Source: CAZBME01 sp964645835
GTDB lineage: Bacteria; Desulfobacterota; Syntrophia; Syntrophales; UBA8958
Length of the DNA stretch: 64,000 bases
Assembly (NCBI GenBank): GCA_964645835.1
Contig: CAZYDG010000032.1
Coordinates: forward strand, 1 to 64,000
Reading direction: 5' to 3'
Of this stretch, positions 50,546-58,020 are shown in pieces. Each line of letters starts with the position of its first letter. Within the stretch, counting starts at the first letter, position 1. Under the pieces are notes generated by a model. The model was not told the origin of the DNA. It was given only the letters and a program-made list of their open reading frames with translations, and did no database searches. Made by a program: the position numbers and the translations under genes.

Positions 50546-51514
50546 ATGAAGGCATCTGAAATTAAAAGAATCGCTGTCCTCGGCGGCGGCGGTATCATTG
50601 GATCAAGCTGGTCCACCTATTTTTTGTGGAAGGGATTTCAGGTGACGATCTACGACATCAACGATCACGCCCTGACGTTGTCCCGAAACCGCATTTCGGG
50701 CAATTTATCCTACCTAGCCGAAAAAAAAGTCATCACGAAAAAAGCGGCTAAAGAGGCGCTCGGACAGGCACAATTTACAACAGACATTCATGAGACCTTT
50801 CGGGATGTGCAGTTCGTTCAAGAGTCGGCTCCGGAAAACTATGCCGTCAAGCAAGCTCTTTTGGCCGCAATGGATCAGCATGGATCTCGGGAAGCCCTGT
50901 TTGCCAGCAGTACTTCCGGTCTATTGATTACCGAAATCGCAAAATTTTCGAAATACCCTGGGCGATGTATTGGAGCGCATCCCTATAATCCGCCGCATCT
51001 GATTCCCCTGGTGGAAATCAATAAAGGCGACAAGACCAGCAATGAAACCATCCGCATCGCTTACGACTTGTATAAAGCCATCGGAAAAGAACCGGTTGTC
51101 CTGAAGAAAGAAGCACACGGATTTATTTCGAATCGTTTGCAACTTGCCTTATATCGAGAAGTAATTGACCTCGTATTGAGAGGGGTATGTTCGGTTGAGG
51201 ACATTGACAAGGCCGTTTGTTTTGGACCGGGTTTGAGATTTGCCTTGATGGGACCGAATTTGATTTTTCAGTTAGGGGGCGGCAAGGTAGGCCTGAAGGG
51301 CCTCATGGAACATGTCGGTCCCTCAATCGAGTTGTGGTGGAAAGACATGGCGGACTGGAAGACGTGGCCGGAAGGAAGCAGGGACCTGCTCCAGAAAGGC
51401 GTCGAGCAGGAGATGGCCAACCGCCGGCCGGAAGAGGGACGAACCACCGAGGAGATCACGCGCTGGCGCGATGATATGCTGATAAAGCTATTAAAGCTGT
51501 TGAAAAAAATCTGA
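50546..51514 (+). CDS. 3-hydroxyacyl dehydrogenase of the L-carnitine/L-gulonate dehydrogenase type
   Basis: A 322-residue NAD-dependent dehydrogenase: KRIAVLGGGGIIGSSWSTYFL is the Rossmann site, QFVQESAPENYAVKQ and SSTSGL are the substrate loop, and GAHPYNPPHLIPLVEI is the catalytic His region. The C-terminal CFGPGLRFALMGPNLIFQLGGG resembles the GPGxRxAxMGPxLTFHLAGG segment of carnitine dehydrogenase and L-gulonate 3-dehydrogenase, both of which act on free acids. A carnitine-type enzyme beside BKACE recalls carnitine catabolism, in which BKACE splits dehydrocarnitine, but no betaine genes are nearby. The ATG at 50546 with AAAGGAGGAA is the right start, not ATG 50528. Confidence 0.85.
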   Translation: MKASEIKRIAVLGGGGIIGSSWSTYFLWKGFQVTIYDINDHALTLSRNRISGNLSYLAEKKVITKKAAKEALGQAQFTTDIHETFRDVQFVQESAPENYAVKQALLAAMDQHGSREALFASSTSGLLITEIAKFSKYPGRCIGAHPYNPPHLIPLVEINKGDKTSNETIRIAYDLYKAIGKEPVVLKKEAHGFISNRLQLALYREVIDLVLRGVCSVEDIDKAVCFGPGLRFALMGPNLIFQLGGGKVGLKGLMEHVGPSIELWWKDMADWKTWPEGSRDLLQKGVEQEMANRRPEEGRTTEEITRWRDDMLIKLLKLLKKI

Positions 51515-51527
51515 AGAGCAAAACTAG

Positions 51528-51676
51528 CAGGTTGTTGAATAACTCAATTTTAGGCTGGCTGTTCAAAAAAGTCCAGATGCAAGGCGCGAAAAAGTTGAGG
51601 AAGGCGTACATGGAAGTATGTCGATTAGCGAAGCTTGCAGCGCAACGCAGCAGAATGAAGTTTTTCAACAGCCTGC
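51528..51676 (+). repeat. Dispersed repeat family A, copy 5
   Basis: CAGGTTGTTGAATAACTC to TTTTTCAACAGCCTGC, 149 bp, same orientation as copy 1 and over most of its length closely similar to it. Confidence 0.75.
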
Positions 51677-52358
51677 TAGATGTTCAGTGGCATGTAAGCA
51701 CCCGACCAATGCTTTCGGGGATGTCATCGGGATGAGTTGGCAAGATTATATAATAGTAGTAAATCGCGACAAATTCGAGGATGCCAATACAATGTTCATA
51801 GAGTGCGGAATTGATTGATTTAATCGAGTGTCGCACAGGGGCATTATAAGCCCGAAGAAATCCAGATCTTGAAAACTATGCTGAAGCTTGCCAAATCTTT
51901 TGCCTGGGGGATTCTAAAAAGAAAGTGGAATGTTTGTTTACGATTGAAGTAGGGCACGGTTGAGCTTAGGTATTTCTTGACGTGTCTTATGACAGCTTCT
52001 GGCCTAGAAAGTAATTCCTGGCGCTTATCAGCCATTGCTGTGGCACTCCGGTGCGCCCCTCCAGTAAGGTCGCCACTGACAATGATATGCTTGCATGGCC
52101 GCTCTCAACACGTGACATAGGACTGAGTCAAGCGGGCCATTTGAGCATACGATTTTTGGGGGGCTTTCCTAAAATATTAAGCAATATTCTTATTGTGTTA
52201 TTCAACGATGTAAAACACTATTCTTGAGTTATCCATCATTTGGCGTCTTCAAACCTGCTGCTAAATTTATTGCCTTCAAATAATTTATCCGCATTGTTTA
52301 GTATGTATCCTTTTGCCCTCGTATTTCGTCTATAGGATAAAAATAAGGAGGAATGCAT
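51677..52358. other. 680-bp stretch without a recognisable gene
   Basis: AT-rich DNA with only short frames. The longest (minus, 51844-52035, MADKRQELLSRPEAVIRH...) and one ending at 51818 (MSWQDYIIVVNRDKF...) have no family I recognise and no clear RBS. It may hold decayed genes. It ends with the AAGGAGG of the next gene. Confidence 0.5.
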
Positions 52359-52583
52359 ATGTTTGGATGCTGGGGAAATGCGACGGGATCGATATGGGCA
52401 TGGTGGTGGATCATCCCCATGATTATGTTTATCATCTGTATGAGCATGTGTCTTTTCGGCAGGCGAAAAATGGGCGGACGATATTGCTGCTTTCCAAAGA
52501 GCAACGGCGACTACGATGGCGACACTGCCCGAAAAGAAATCATAGAACTCCGTGAAGAAATTGAAAAACTAAAAAAGAAATAA
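52359..52583 (+). CDS. Small membrane protein with C-terminal coiled coil
   Basis: A 74-residue protein: MFGCWGNATGSIWAWWWIIPMIMFIICMSM is a Trp- and Met-rich single transmembrane segment, then CLFGRRKMGGRYCCFPK, and the end REEIEKLKKK is a short coiled coil. It resembles the small SHOCT-like or DUF-type proteins that accompany metal or redox genes, but no family can be named. ATG 52359 follows AAGGAGG at 7 bases; ATG 52353 is inside that spacing. Expressed with the AhpD-like gene, 26 bp downstream. Confidence 0.65.
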   Translation: MFGCWGNATGSIWAWWWIIPMIMFIICMSMCLFGRRKMGGRYCCFPKSNGDYDGDTARKEIIELREEIEKLKKK

Positions 52584-52609
52584 TCAAATGAATGATAAGG
52601 AGACTGGTT

Positions 52610-52864
52610 ATGGAAGAACGTATCACTAAATTAATTGCCGTTGGGGCATCAGTTGGGGCTAACTGCCATCCATGTTTGGAGTATAATGTTGCAAAGGCTC
52701 TGGAAGCGGGCATTGACCGGGAAGAGATCATGGAAGCTGCAAATGTGGGTAAGGCAATAAGGAGTGGCGCTGCATCCAGCATGGACAAGCTGGCATTTCA
52801 CCTGATCCGCAATAGCCTTCCCAAGACATCTGAAAAACAAACCCCGTCGTGTTGCTGCTCATAA
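52610..52864 (+). CDS. Carboxymuconolactone decarboxylase-family (AhpD-like) protein
   Basis: An 84-residue helical protein with the AhpD-type redox motif NCHPCLEYNVAKALEAG (C-x2-C with the flanking His/Tyr replaced in part) followed by EIMEAANVGKAIRSGAAS. Small CMD proteins of this type form hexamers and act as thiol peroxidase adaptors or have unknown roles. The C-terminus, TPSCCCS, carries three consecutive cysteines, which is unusual and might bind a soft metal such as arsenite, given the ars genes nearby (inference). Start at ATG 52610 with AAGGAGA. Confidence 0.8.
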   Translation: MEERITKLIAVGASVGANCHPCLEYNVAKALEAGIDREEIMEAANVGKAIRSGAASSMDKLAFHLIRNSLPKTSEKQTPSCCCS

Positions 52865-52941
52865 CCAAATTTGATAATATTCGATGTGGTGTGATAAAGA
52901 TTAAAAAGGATTCCTGACATTGGCGGAGAGATTGAAAATAT

Positions 52942-53544
52942 ATGGCACAGGACAACCTCAGTTTTCAGCAGATATATGATGAATTTCGCCCGCGCATTTT
53001 ACGCTACCTGACGCGCATGGCGGGTGAAAGCGAGGCGGAAGACCTGACCCAGGATGTATTTGTTCGCGTCAATCAGGCCCTGGCCTGTTTTCGTGGCGAA
53101 GCCAGTCTTGCGACCTGGATCTATCAGATAGCGACCAATATAGCTCTGGACAGGCATCGGCTGTCGGTTTCCAGAAGGGAAGGCAATGTCATTGATGTGG
53201 ATGATATTGCCGGGACTGCTGGCGACAAGGATAACTGGACCGGGGAGGAGCACACCACCTCGGAAGATCGAGTAATTCGCCAGGAGATGAACGGCTGCAT
53301 CCGGGAAGTCATCAATTCGCTCCCGGATGCTTACCGGACGGTCATCATCCTGAGTGAGATCGAAAACCTGAAGGATGCGGAAATCGCAGAAGTTCTAAGT
53401 ATCAACCTTCAAGCCGCCAAAATCCGTCTCCACCGCGCCCGGAAAAAACTGCGAGAGGCTCTGAGCTCAGCATGCATCTTCTATCGGGATGAGCGAAATG
53501 AGCTGGCCTGTGATCGGAAAAATCAGCTCGTTATAATTGAGTAA
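52942..53544 (+). CDS. ECF-type RNA polymerase sigma factor
   Basis: A 200-residue sigma-70 family protein with regions 2 and 4 only. Region 2 is IYDEFRPRILRYLTRMAGESEAEDLTQDVFVRVNQAL plus ASLATWIYQIATNIALD; region 4 is LPDAYRTVIILSEIENLKDAEIAEVLSINLQAAKIRLHRARKKL. No anti-sigma factor with zinc finger or membrane segment follows, which is unusual for ECF genes, although the 24-residue C-terminal extension with Cys (CIFYRDERNELACDRKN) may sense something itself. It lies upstream of the arsR promoter and downstream of the thiol proteins. Confidence 0.9.
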   Translation: MAQDNLSFQQIYDEFRPRILRYLTRMAGESEAEDLTQDVFVRVNQALACFRGEASLATWIYQIATNIALDRHRLSVSRREGNVIDVDDIAGTAGDKDNWTGEEHTTSEDRVIRQEMNGCIREVINSLPDAYRTVIILSEIENLKDAEIAEVLSINLQAAKIRLHRARKKLREALSSACIFYRDERNELACDRKNQLVIIE

Positions 53545-53625
53545 CTAAAAAACGAGCCGGGCGAACTCTACTGATAAAATCATGATTTATTTTTAATCCG
53601 GTTTCACGAATTTGTAAAATTGTTC

Positions 53626-53658
53626 TTGACTCTTTATGGCAATATGGTTATTATGCCA
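53626..53658 (+). promoter_or_regulatory. arsR promoter and operator
   Basis: TTGACT (53626-53631) and TATTAT (53649-53654) are 17 bp apart. The inverted repeat TGGCA-N12-TGCCA (53637-53658) covers the spacer and the -10 box, so a bound ArsR repressor would block RNA polymerase. Confidence 0.7.
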
Positions 53659-53681
53659 AATAACATAAACAGGGACGAAAA

Positions 53682-54014
53682 ATGGATAAAAAGTTAAGCA
53701 CAAAACACGAGGCATGGGCAAAGATCATCAAGGCAATGGCCCACCCCAGCCGGTTATTTATCATTGAAGAACTAAATAAAGGAAAGCGTTGCGTGGGAGA
53801 GCTTACGGATATGATCGGGGCGGACTTTTCGACGGTATCAAAACATTTGAGCGTGCTCAAAAATGCCGGTTTGCTCCTTGATGAAAAACGTGGCAATTCC
53901 ATTTACTATACCCTGCGCTGCCCCTGTATCATGGATTTTATGACCTGCGTGGAAGACGTGCTTTCGGCCAATGCCGAGCATCATGCGGAAGTTTTGCGAT
54001 GCTGCAAGAAATAG
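53682..54014 (+). CDS. arsR: ArsR-family metalloregulator
   Basis: A 110-residue winged-helix repressor: KIIKAMAHPSRLFIIEELNKGKRCVGELTD is the core, STVSKHLSVLKNAGLLLDEKRGNSIYYTL the recognition helix and wing. Cysteines at RCV, LRCPC and the C-terminal RCCKK suit arsenite binding, although the classical CVCDL motif is not present. It heads an ars cluster and is separated from the thioredoxin-like gene by 13 bp. Confidence 0.9.
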   Translation: MDKKLSTKHEAWAKIIKAMAHPSRLFIIEELNKGKRCVGELTDMIGADFSTVSKHLSVLKNAGLLLDEKRGNSIYYTLRCPCIMDFMTCVEDVLSANAEHHAEVLRCCKK

Positions 54015-54027
54015 TAAGGAGATGATT

Positions 54028-54261
54028 ATGAAGATAGAAATTCTCGGTATGGGATGTGCAAGGTGCCATGAAACGGAGGATCTTGTCCGTGAGACGGTAA
54101 AATCACTTGGCCTGGAGGCGACAATTACAAGCGTGCAGGATATCAAGCAGATAATGGGTTACGGTGTCATGACGCCTCCTGCCGTTGTCATAGACGGGGT
54201 AGTAAAAGTTGCCGGGAGAATACCCAGGAAAGAGGAAATAGCCAAGTGGCTGAAGGGTTGA
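54028..54261 (+). CDS. Thioredoxin-fold small redox protein
   Basis: A 77-residue protein of the redox-active disulfide protein 2 type: MKIEILGMGCARCHETEDL with CARC in the CxxC position, IMGYGVMTPPAVVIDGVV with the cis-Pro, and KWLKG at the end. Such proteins are regularly encoded beside DUF318/ArsP permeases. The start is ATG 54028 with AAGGAG, and it is 3 bp from the permease gene. Confidence 0.85.
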   Translation: MKIEILGMGCARCHETEDLVRETVKSLGLEATITSVQDIKQIMGYGVMTPPAVVIDGVVKVAGRIPRKEEIAKWLKG

Positions 54262-54264
54262 AAT

Positions 54265-55320
54265 ATGACGGACGTCTGCAAATGTGAAACAAACAGGGAG
54301 AGCAAGCCGAATAGGAAGATCTTGTGGCCCCTTTTCATGATTCCTGCCGTGATTGCGGTCTATTTCAATCTGGAAGCGGGGGTGGAATTCCTGGTCTTCA
54401 CTGTCGGCAAATTGGAGAGGGGTACGCATCTAACCGAGGCCTTACATTTCTTTCTCTATGACACGCCCAAGGTGCTCATCCTGCTTACAGTCATTGTTTT
54501 TGTTGTCGGTATCATCCGCTCCTACTTTTCGCCGGAGAAGACGAGGAAAGCCCTGGAAGGCAAGCCGCTTTTCATCGGCAATGTCCTGGCCAGTATGCTG
54601 GGCATAGTGACTCCTTTTTGCACATGTTCGGCAATCCCGCTTTTCATCGGTTTTGTTGAAGGGGGCGTGCCCCTGGGGGTCACCTTTTCCTTCCTCATCT
54701 CTGCTCCCATGATTAATGAAGTGGCACTGGTGCTCCTTTTCGGACTCTTCGGTTGGAAAACGGCGTTCTTATACGTCGGTACAGGCCTTATCATTGCCGT
54801 ATCGTCGGGTTGGATTATCGGCAGACTGAAGCTGGAACGATTTGTCGAACCATGGGTGTATGAAATAAAGGCTGGTGATTACGGAGTGCTTGAAGATGAG
54901 AAGACATTCGCCGACAGAATCGAAGCCGGTTATGCCGCAGTCATCGATATTGTGTCCAAGGTCTGGATCTATATCGTGGCGGGAATTGCTGTCGGCGCAG
55001 CGGTGCATGGATATGTGCCGGAAAACTTCATGGCCTCCATCATGGGTAAATCGGCATGGTGGTCGGTGCCCGTTGCCGTGCTGATCGGTGTGCCGCTTTA
55101 TTCCAATGCCGCGGGTGTAATCCCGATCCTTCAAGCCCTTCTCGGGAAGGGGGCGGCTTTGGGCACGGCTTTGGCTTTCATGATGTCCGTTATCGGGCTG
55201 TCTTTGCCGGAAATGATCATCCTGCGGAAGGTCATCAAACTGCCTCTGATCCTGATTTTTGTCGGTATCGTGGCTTCCGGGATAATTGCTGTAGGTTACT
55301 TATTTAATGCTGTCTTCTAG
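54265..55320 (+). CDS. DUF318/ArsP-type permease
   Basis: A 351-residue membrane protein with about eight helices. The duplicated signature GIVTPFCTCSAIPLFIGFVEGGVPLG and LISAPMINEVALVLL, with the second half IGVPLYSNAAGVIPILQALLGKGAALGTALAFMM, identifies the DUF318 family. Some members (ArsP) export trivalent organoarsenicals; others have unknown substrates. The paired CxC cysteines (CTC) in the first half are typical. It follows its thioredoxin-like partner, and the ars context supports arsenical or related metalloid transport. Confidence 0.88.
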   Translation: MTDVCKCETNRESKPNRKILWPLFMIPAVIAVYFNLEAGVEFLVFTVGKLERGTHLTEALHFFLYDTPKVLILLTVIVFVVGIIRSYFSPEKTRKALEGKPLFIGNVLASMLGIVTPFCTCSAIPLFIGFVEGGVPLGVTFSFLISAPMINEVALVLLFGLFGWKTAFLYVGTGLIIAVSSGWIIGRLKLERFVEPWVYEIKAGDYGVLEDEKTFADRIEAGYAAVIDIVSKVWIYIVAGIAVGAAVHGYVPENFMASIMGKSAWWSVPVAVLIGVPLYSNAAGVIPILQALLGKGAALGTALAFMMSVIGLSLPEMIILRKVIKLPLILIFVGIVASGIIAVGYLFNAVF

Positions 55321-55326
55321 GCGGAT

Positions 55327-55352
55327 GGTGGATGCGCTTCGCTTCATCCACC
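55327..55352. repeat. Small hairpin repeat
   Basis: GGTGGATG and CATCCACC pair across a CGCTTCGCTT loop, a common dispersed hairpin, in the 89-bp gap between permease and DGC genes. Confidence 0.5.
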
Positions 55353-55409
55353 CTACAGTGGCGCTAAAGGAATCATTGTCAAGAAAATAGACATCGGGAG
55401 GATTTTATC

Positions 55410-55763
55410 ATGGCTGAATGTTGTAATGGTGGGACCGCATTGATTTTCGCATGCTCGGGCGCGGCTGATCTGGGGGAAATTGCCGATCGGGTGGCGAGAC
55501 GGCTTCGCAACGAAGGATATGCAAGAATGACTTGCCTGGCCGGTATTGGCGCCGGGCTGTCCGGATATGTTGAGTCTGCAAAGGGTGCAGACGGCAACAT
55601 CACAATCGACGGTTGTCAAGTAGCGTGTGCAAGAAAAGCCCTGGAAAAGATAGGTGTTTCTCCTAAATCGCATATACTCACTGATTTAGGGCTGATCAAA
55701 GGGGAAACACCGGTAACGGAGGAAATAGTTGCCTCGGTGTGCGAAAAGATCAGAACATGTTGA
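55410..55763 (+). CDS. DGC-domain putative zinc-binding protein
   Basis: A 117-residue protein of the DGC family: FACSGAADLGEIADRVARRL, ARMTCLAGIGAGL, the namesake IDGCQVACARKALEKIG, and a C-terminal CEKIRTC. Four or more conserved cysteines suggest a metal site. It is commonly found in ars clusters beside Acr3 and ArsP in anaerobes; function not established. Confidence 0.85.
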   Translation: MAECCNGGTALIFACSGAADLGEIADRVARRLRNEGYARMTCLAGIGAGLSGYVESAKGADGNITIDGCQVACARKALEKIGVSPKSHILTDLGLIKGETPVTEEIVASVCEKIRTC

Positions 55764-55835
55764 TTGACCTTGTGAAATTAAAAAAGCTGTCAGACTATTT
55801 TGCAGCAGAGAAAATAATTGACTGAGGAGCAGTAT

Positions 55836-56888
55836 ATGTCGGAGCGCGTTGGCGGTAAATTATCATTTCTCGATAGGTATCTGACATTGTGGATATTCGG
55901 GGCAATGCTCGTTGGAGTGGGCCTGGGATATTTTATCCCGGGTGTTGAGGTTTTTATAAATTCATTTCAAATCGGGACTACCAATATTCCCATTGCCGCA
56001 GGACTGATTTTGATGATGTATCCGCCTTTCGCCAAGGTGAAATACGAGGAGATGCCGGAGGTCTTTCACAACAAGAAAGTGCTGGGGCTGTCATTGTTGC
56101 AGAACTGGATTGTTGGACCAGTTTTGATGTTTATTCTGGCTATCGTATTTCTCCCTGATAAGCCGGAATATATGGTCGGTCTGATAATAATCGGTTTGGC
56201 CCGCTGCATCGCGATGGTGATCGTGTGGAATGAACTGGCAAAAGGGAACACGGAGTATGCCGCCGGGCTGGTCGCATTCAACAGCGTCTTTCAAGTGCTT
56301 TTCTTCAGTGTTTACGCCTGGTTTTTCATAACCGTGCTGCCGCCTCTATTGGGCTTTTCAGGAAGTGTAGTCAATGTCAGCATCCGCCAGATTGCGGAAA
56401 GCGTTTTCATCTATCTCGGTATCCCCTGCATCGCAGGAGCATTGACCCGCTTGATCGGTGTAAAAACCATGGGAAAAGAGTCATATCATAAAAATTTTGT
56501 GCCGCTCATCAGCCCGTTGACCCTGACGGCTCTTCTATTTACCATTGTTGTCATGTTCAGTTTGAAAGGCAACCTTATCATCAGCTTGCCTTTGGATGTT
56601 GTTCGTATAGCTGTTCCGCTGCTTGTTTACTTTGTCATAATGTTTTTAGTGTCGTTTTATCTGGGCAGAAAATTGGGCGCAGATTATTCCAAGACGACCA
56701 CATTGGCTTTTACAGCGGCGAGCAATAATTTTGAATTGGCTATCGCCGTTGCCATTGCCGTCTTTGGAATCAGCTCGGGGGCTGCTTTTGCCGCAGTCAT
56801 TGGCCCACTTGTGGAAGTTCCTGTTATGATTGCCCTTGTCAATGTAGCTCTGAGATTTCAGCAGAAATATTTTCTGGAAGGTAAATGA
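55836..56888 (+). CDS. acr3: Arsenite efflux permease ACR3
   Basis: A 350-residue BART-superfamily transporter with ten hydrophobic helices. It exports arsenite across the inner membrane. The hallmark regions are PIAAGLILMMYPPFAKVKYEE, LGLSLLQNWIVGPVLMFILA, GLARCIAMVIVWNELAKGN (the essential Cys in helix 4), and AFTAASNNFELAIAVAIAVFG in helix 9. Start ATG 55836 with GAGGAG, not the TTG at 55818. The last gene of the ars cluster, followed by a hairpin. Confidence 0.93.
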   Translation: MSERVGGKLSFLDRYLTLWIFGAMLVGVGLGYFIPGVEVFINSFQIGTTNIPIAAGLILMMYPPFAKVKYEEMPEVFHNKKVLGLSLLQNWIVGPVLMFILAIVFLPDKPEYMVGLIIIGLARCIAMVIVWNELAKGNTEYAAGLVAFNSVFQVLFFSVYAWFFITVLPPLLGFSGSVVNVSIRQIAESVFIYLGIPCIAGALTRLIGVKTMGKESYHKNFVPLISPLTLTALLFTIVVMFSLKGNLIISLPLDVVRIAVPLLVYFVIMFLVSFYLGRKLGADYSKTTTLAFTAASNNFELAIAVAIAVFGISSGAAFAAVIGPLVEVPVMIALVNVALRFQQKYFLEGK

Positions 56889-56946
56889 AGTCTTTATGGC
56901 AGAGATTAAGAGAATAAATCCGAGCCGGCGGATAGCCGTCACTATG

Positions 56947-56994
56947 ATGAACCAGCACCCCTGAAAAAATCGTTCATTCAGAGGGCTGGTTCAT
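56947..56994. terminator. Hairpin between convergent genes
   Basis: ATGAACCAGCACCC and GGGCTGGTTCAT pair over about 12 bp around a 20-base loop. It can serve acr3 from the left and the exported protein gene from the right. There is no long T-run. Confidence 0.6.
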
Positions 56995-57009
56995 TTGCCG
57001 ATCATTGAT

Positions 57010-57897
57010 CTATTCCGTGTAGGGTGGCTCTCCCTGAATGGAGTTGGTCAAATCCATGGCTTTTTTCACCTGATCCCTGGTTCCTCTGAAAACAAGCCAG
57101 GTTGCACCCTCTGCGCCGCTGATGCCGCCGGCGCTGCTCTGGAAGGCGGTTGCTCCCGTCAGAATTTTAATGGCTTCAATCTCCGTGACAATCTCACCCG
57201 TCAAAAGCCACATAGAGGGAATGAGGTGCCCGGGGAACTTTGAATTTGAACGTCCGGCGGGGGCGGGCAGCATTTCCACCGGTTCGCGCATCTTCAATGT
57301 CAAATCCACGACATCCCCTGCAACCAGCTTCTCAAGGCCAATCGGAATAACAAGATTAACCTTGCGTGCCACGATGATGGGCATGGTGATCCCTGTCGTT
57401 CCCCCGAACGGGTCCAGAATGTCGACTGCCGCCATCTTGTTCTTGTAATCCAGGGCATTTCCACCTTTAATGACGACGTCACCCATTTTCAGTTTCTTCG
57501 CGGCCTCGGGGAGCGGGATATCCAGAATCTTACCTTTCTCCAGAATCAGGTGGTTGACGGCCTTCGCCTGGGGCAGGTATTTGGCCGCTTTCTCGGGTTC
57601 AATTCTTCCCGTTACGAATGCCGCATGGTCGATTTTCTTTCCTGTGAGTTCCTTAGCCACGTAGGCATTGGTTGTCCCTTTGATGACGATGATCATGCCG
57701 GTTTCGAGGGCATTTTTTACAATCGGCATCTGTGCCACCGCCTTGCCGATCAGTCGCTTGGATTCTGAGACAGTCAGCACCGCGCCGCTCTGGTACATTT
57801 TAGCCGGGTCGGCTGCGTACGGGACCCCTGAAAGCAACAACGGTCCGCCAATGGCAACAACAACCAGAAAGATAACCACCCGCAATACTTTTTTCAT
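57010..57897 (-). CDS. Exported protein of unknown family
   Basis: A 295-residue protein with a signal peptide (KKVLRVVIFLVVVAIGGPLLL ... VPYA, cleavage near YAA-DP). I do not recognise the mature part. It has an N-terminal helical stretch (SESKRLIGKAVAQMPIVKNAL), VIKGTTNAYVAKELTG, VVIKGGNALDY, and a hydrophobic LDPFGGTTGITMPIIVARK segment, with repeated KGGN/KGTTN loops that could be a ligand site. A start at ATG 57897 has AAGGAG in front. It follows the transketolase gene by about 120 bp in the same direction and may be its last operon partner. Confidence 0.6.
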   Translation of the reverse strand: MKKVLRVVIFLVVVAIGGPLLLSGVPYAADPAKMYQSGAVLTVSESKRLIGKAVAQMPIVKNALETGMIIVIKGTTNAYVAKELTGKKIDHAAFVTGRIEPEKAAKYLPQAKAVNHLILEKGKILDIPLPEAAKKLKMGDVVIKGGNALDYKNKMAAVDILDPFGGTTGITMPIIVARKVNLVIPIGLEKLVAGDVVDLTLKMREPVEMLPAPAGRSNSKFPGHLIPSMWLLTGEIVTEIEAIKILTGATAFQSSAGGISGAEGATWLVFRGTRDQVKKAMDLTNSIQGEPPYTE

Positions 57898-58020
57898 AAT
57901 ATTACTCCTTTCGCTGTTAAATGTACGTTGTCTTAAAGGGATAAGCCGCATGTATCAGAACGGCGACGTAGACGCCAGTGAACGAGTGTTGACTTTAATA
58001 CCATTCTACCGGAAAGCTGT

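Noticed and set aside
51532..51735. ORF in repeat A copy 5 (MLNNSILGWLFKK...)
   Set aside because: The same peptide is produced by copy 1 (MLKDSILGRRFKN...); it is a translated dispersed repeat, not a gene.
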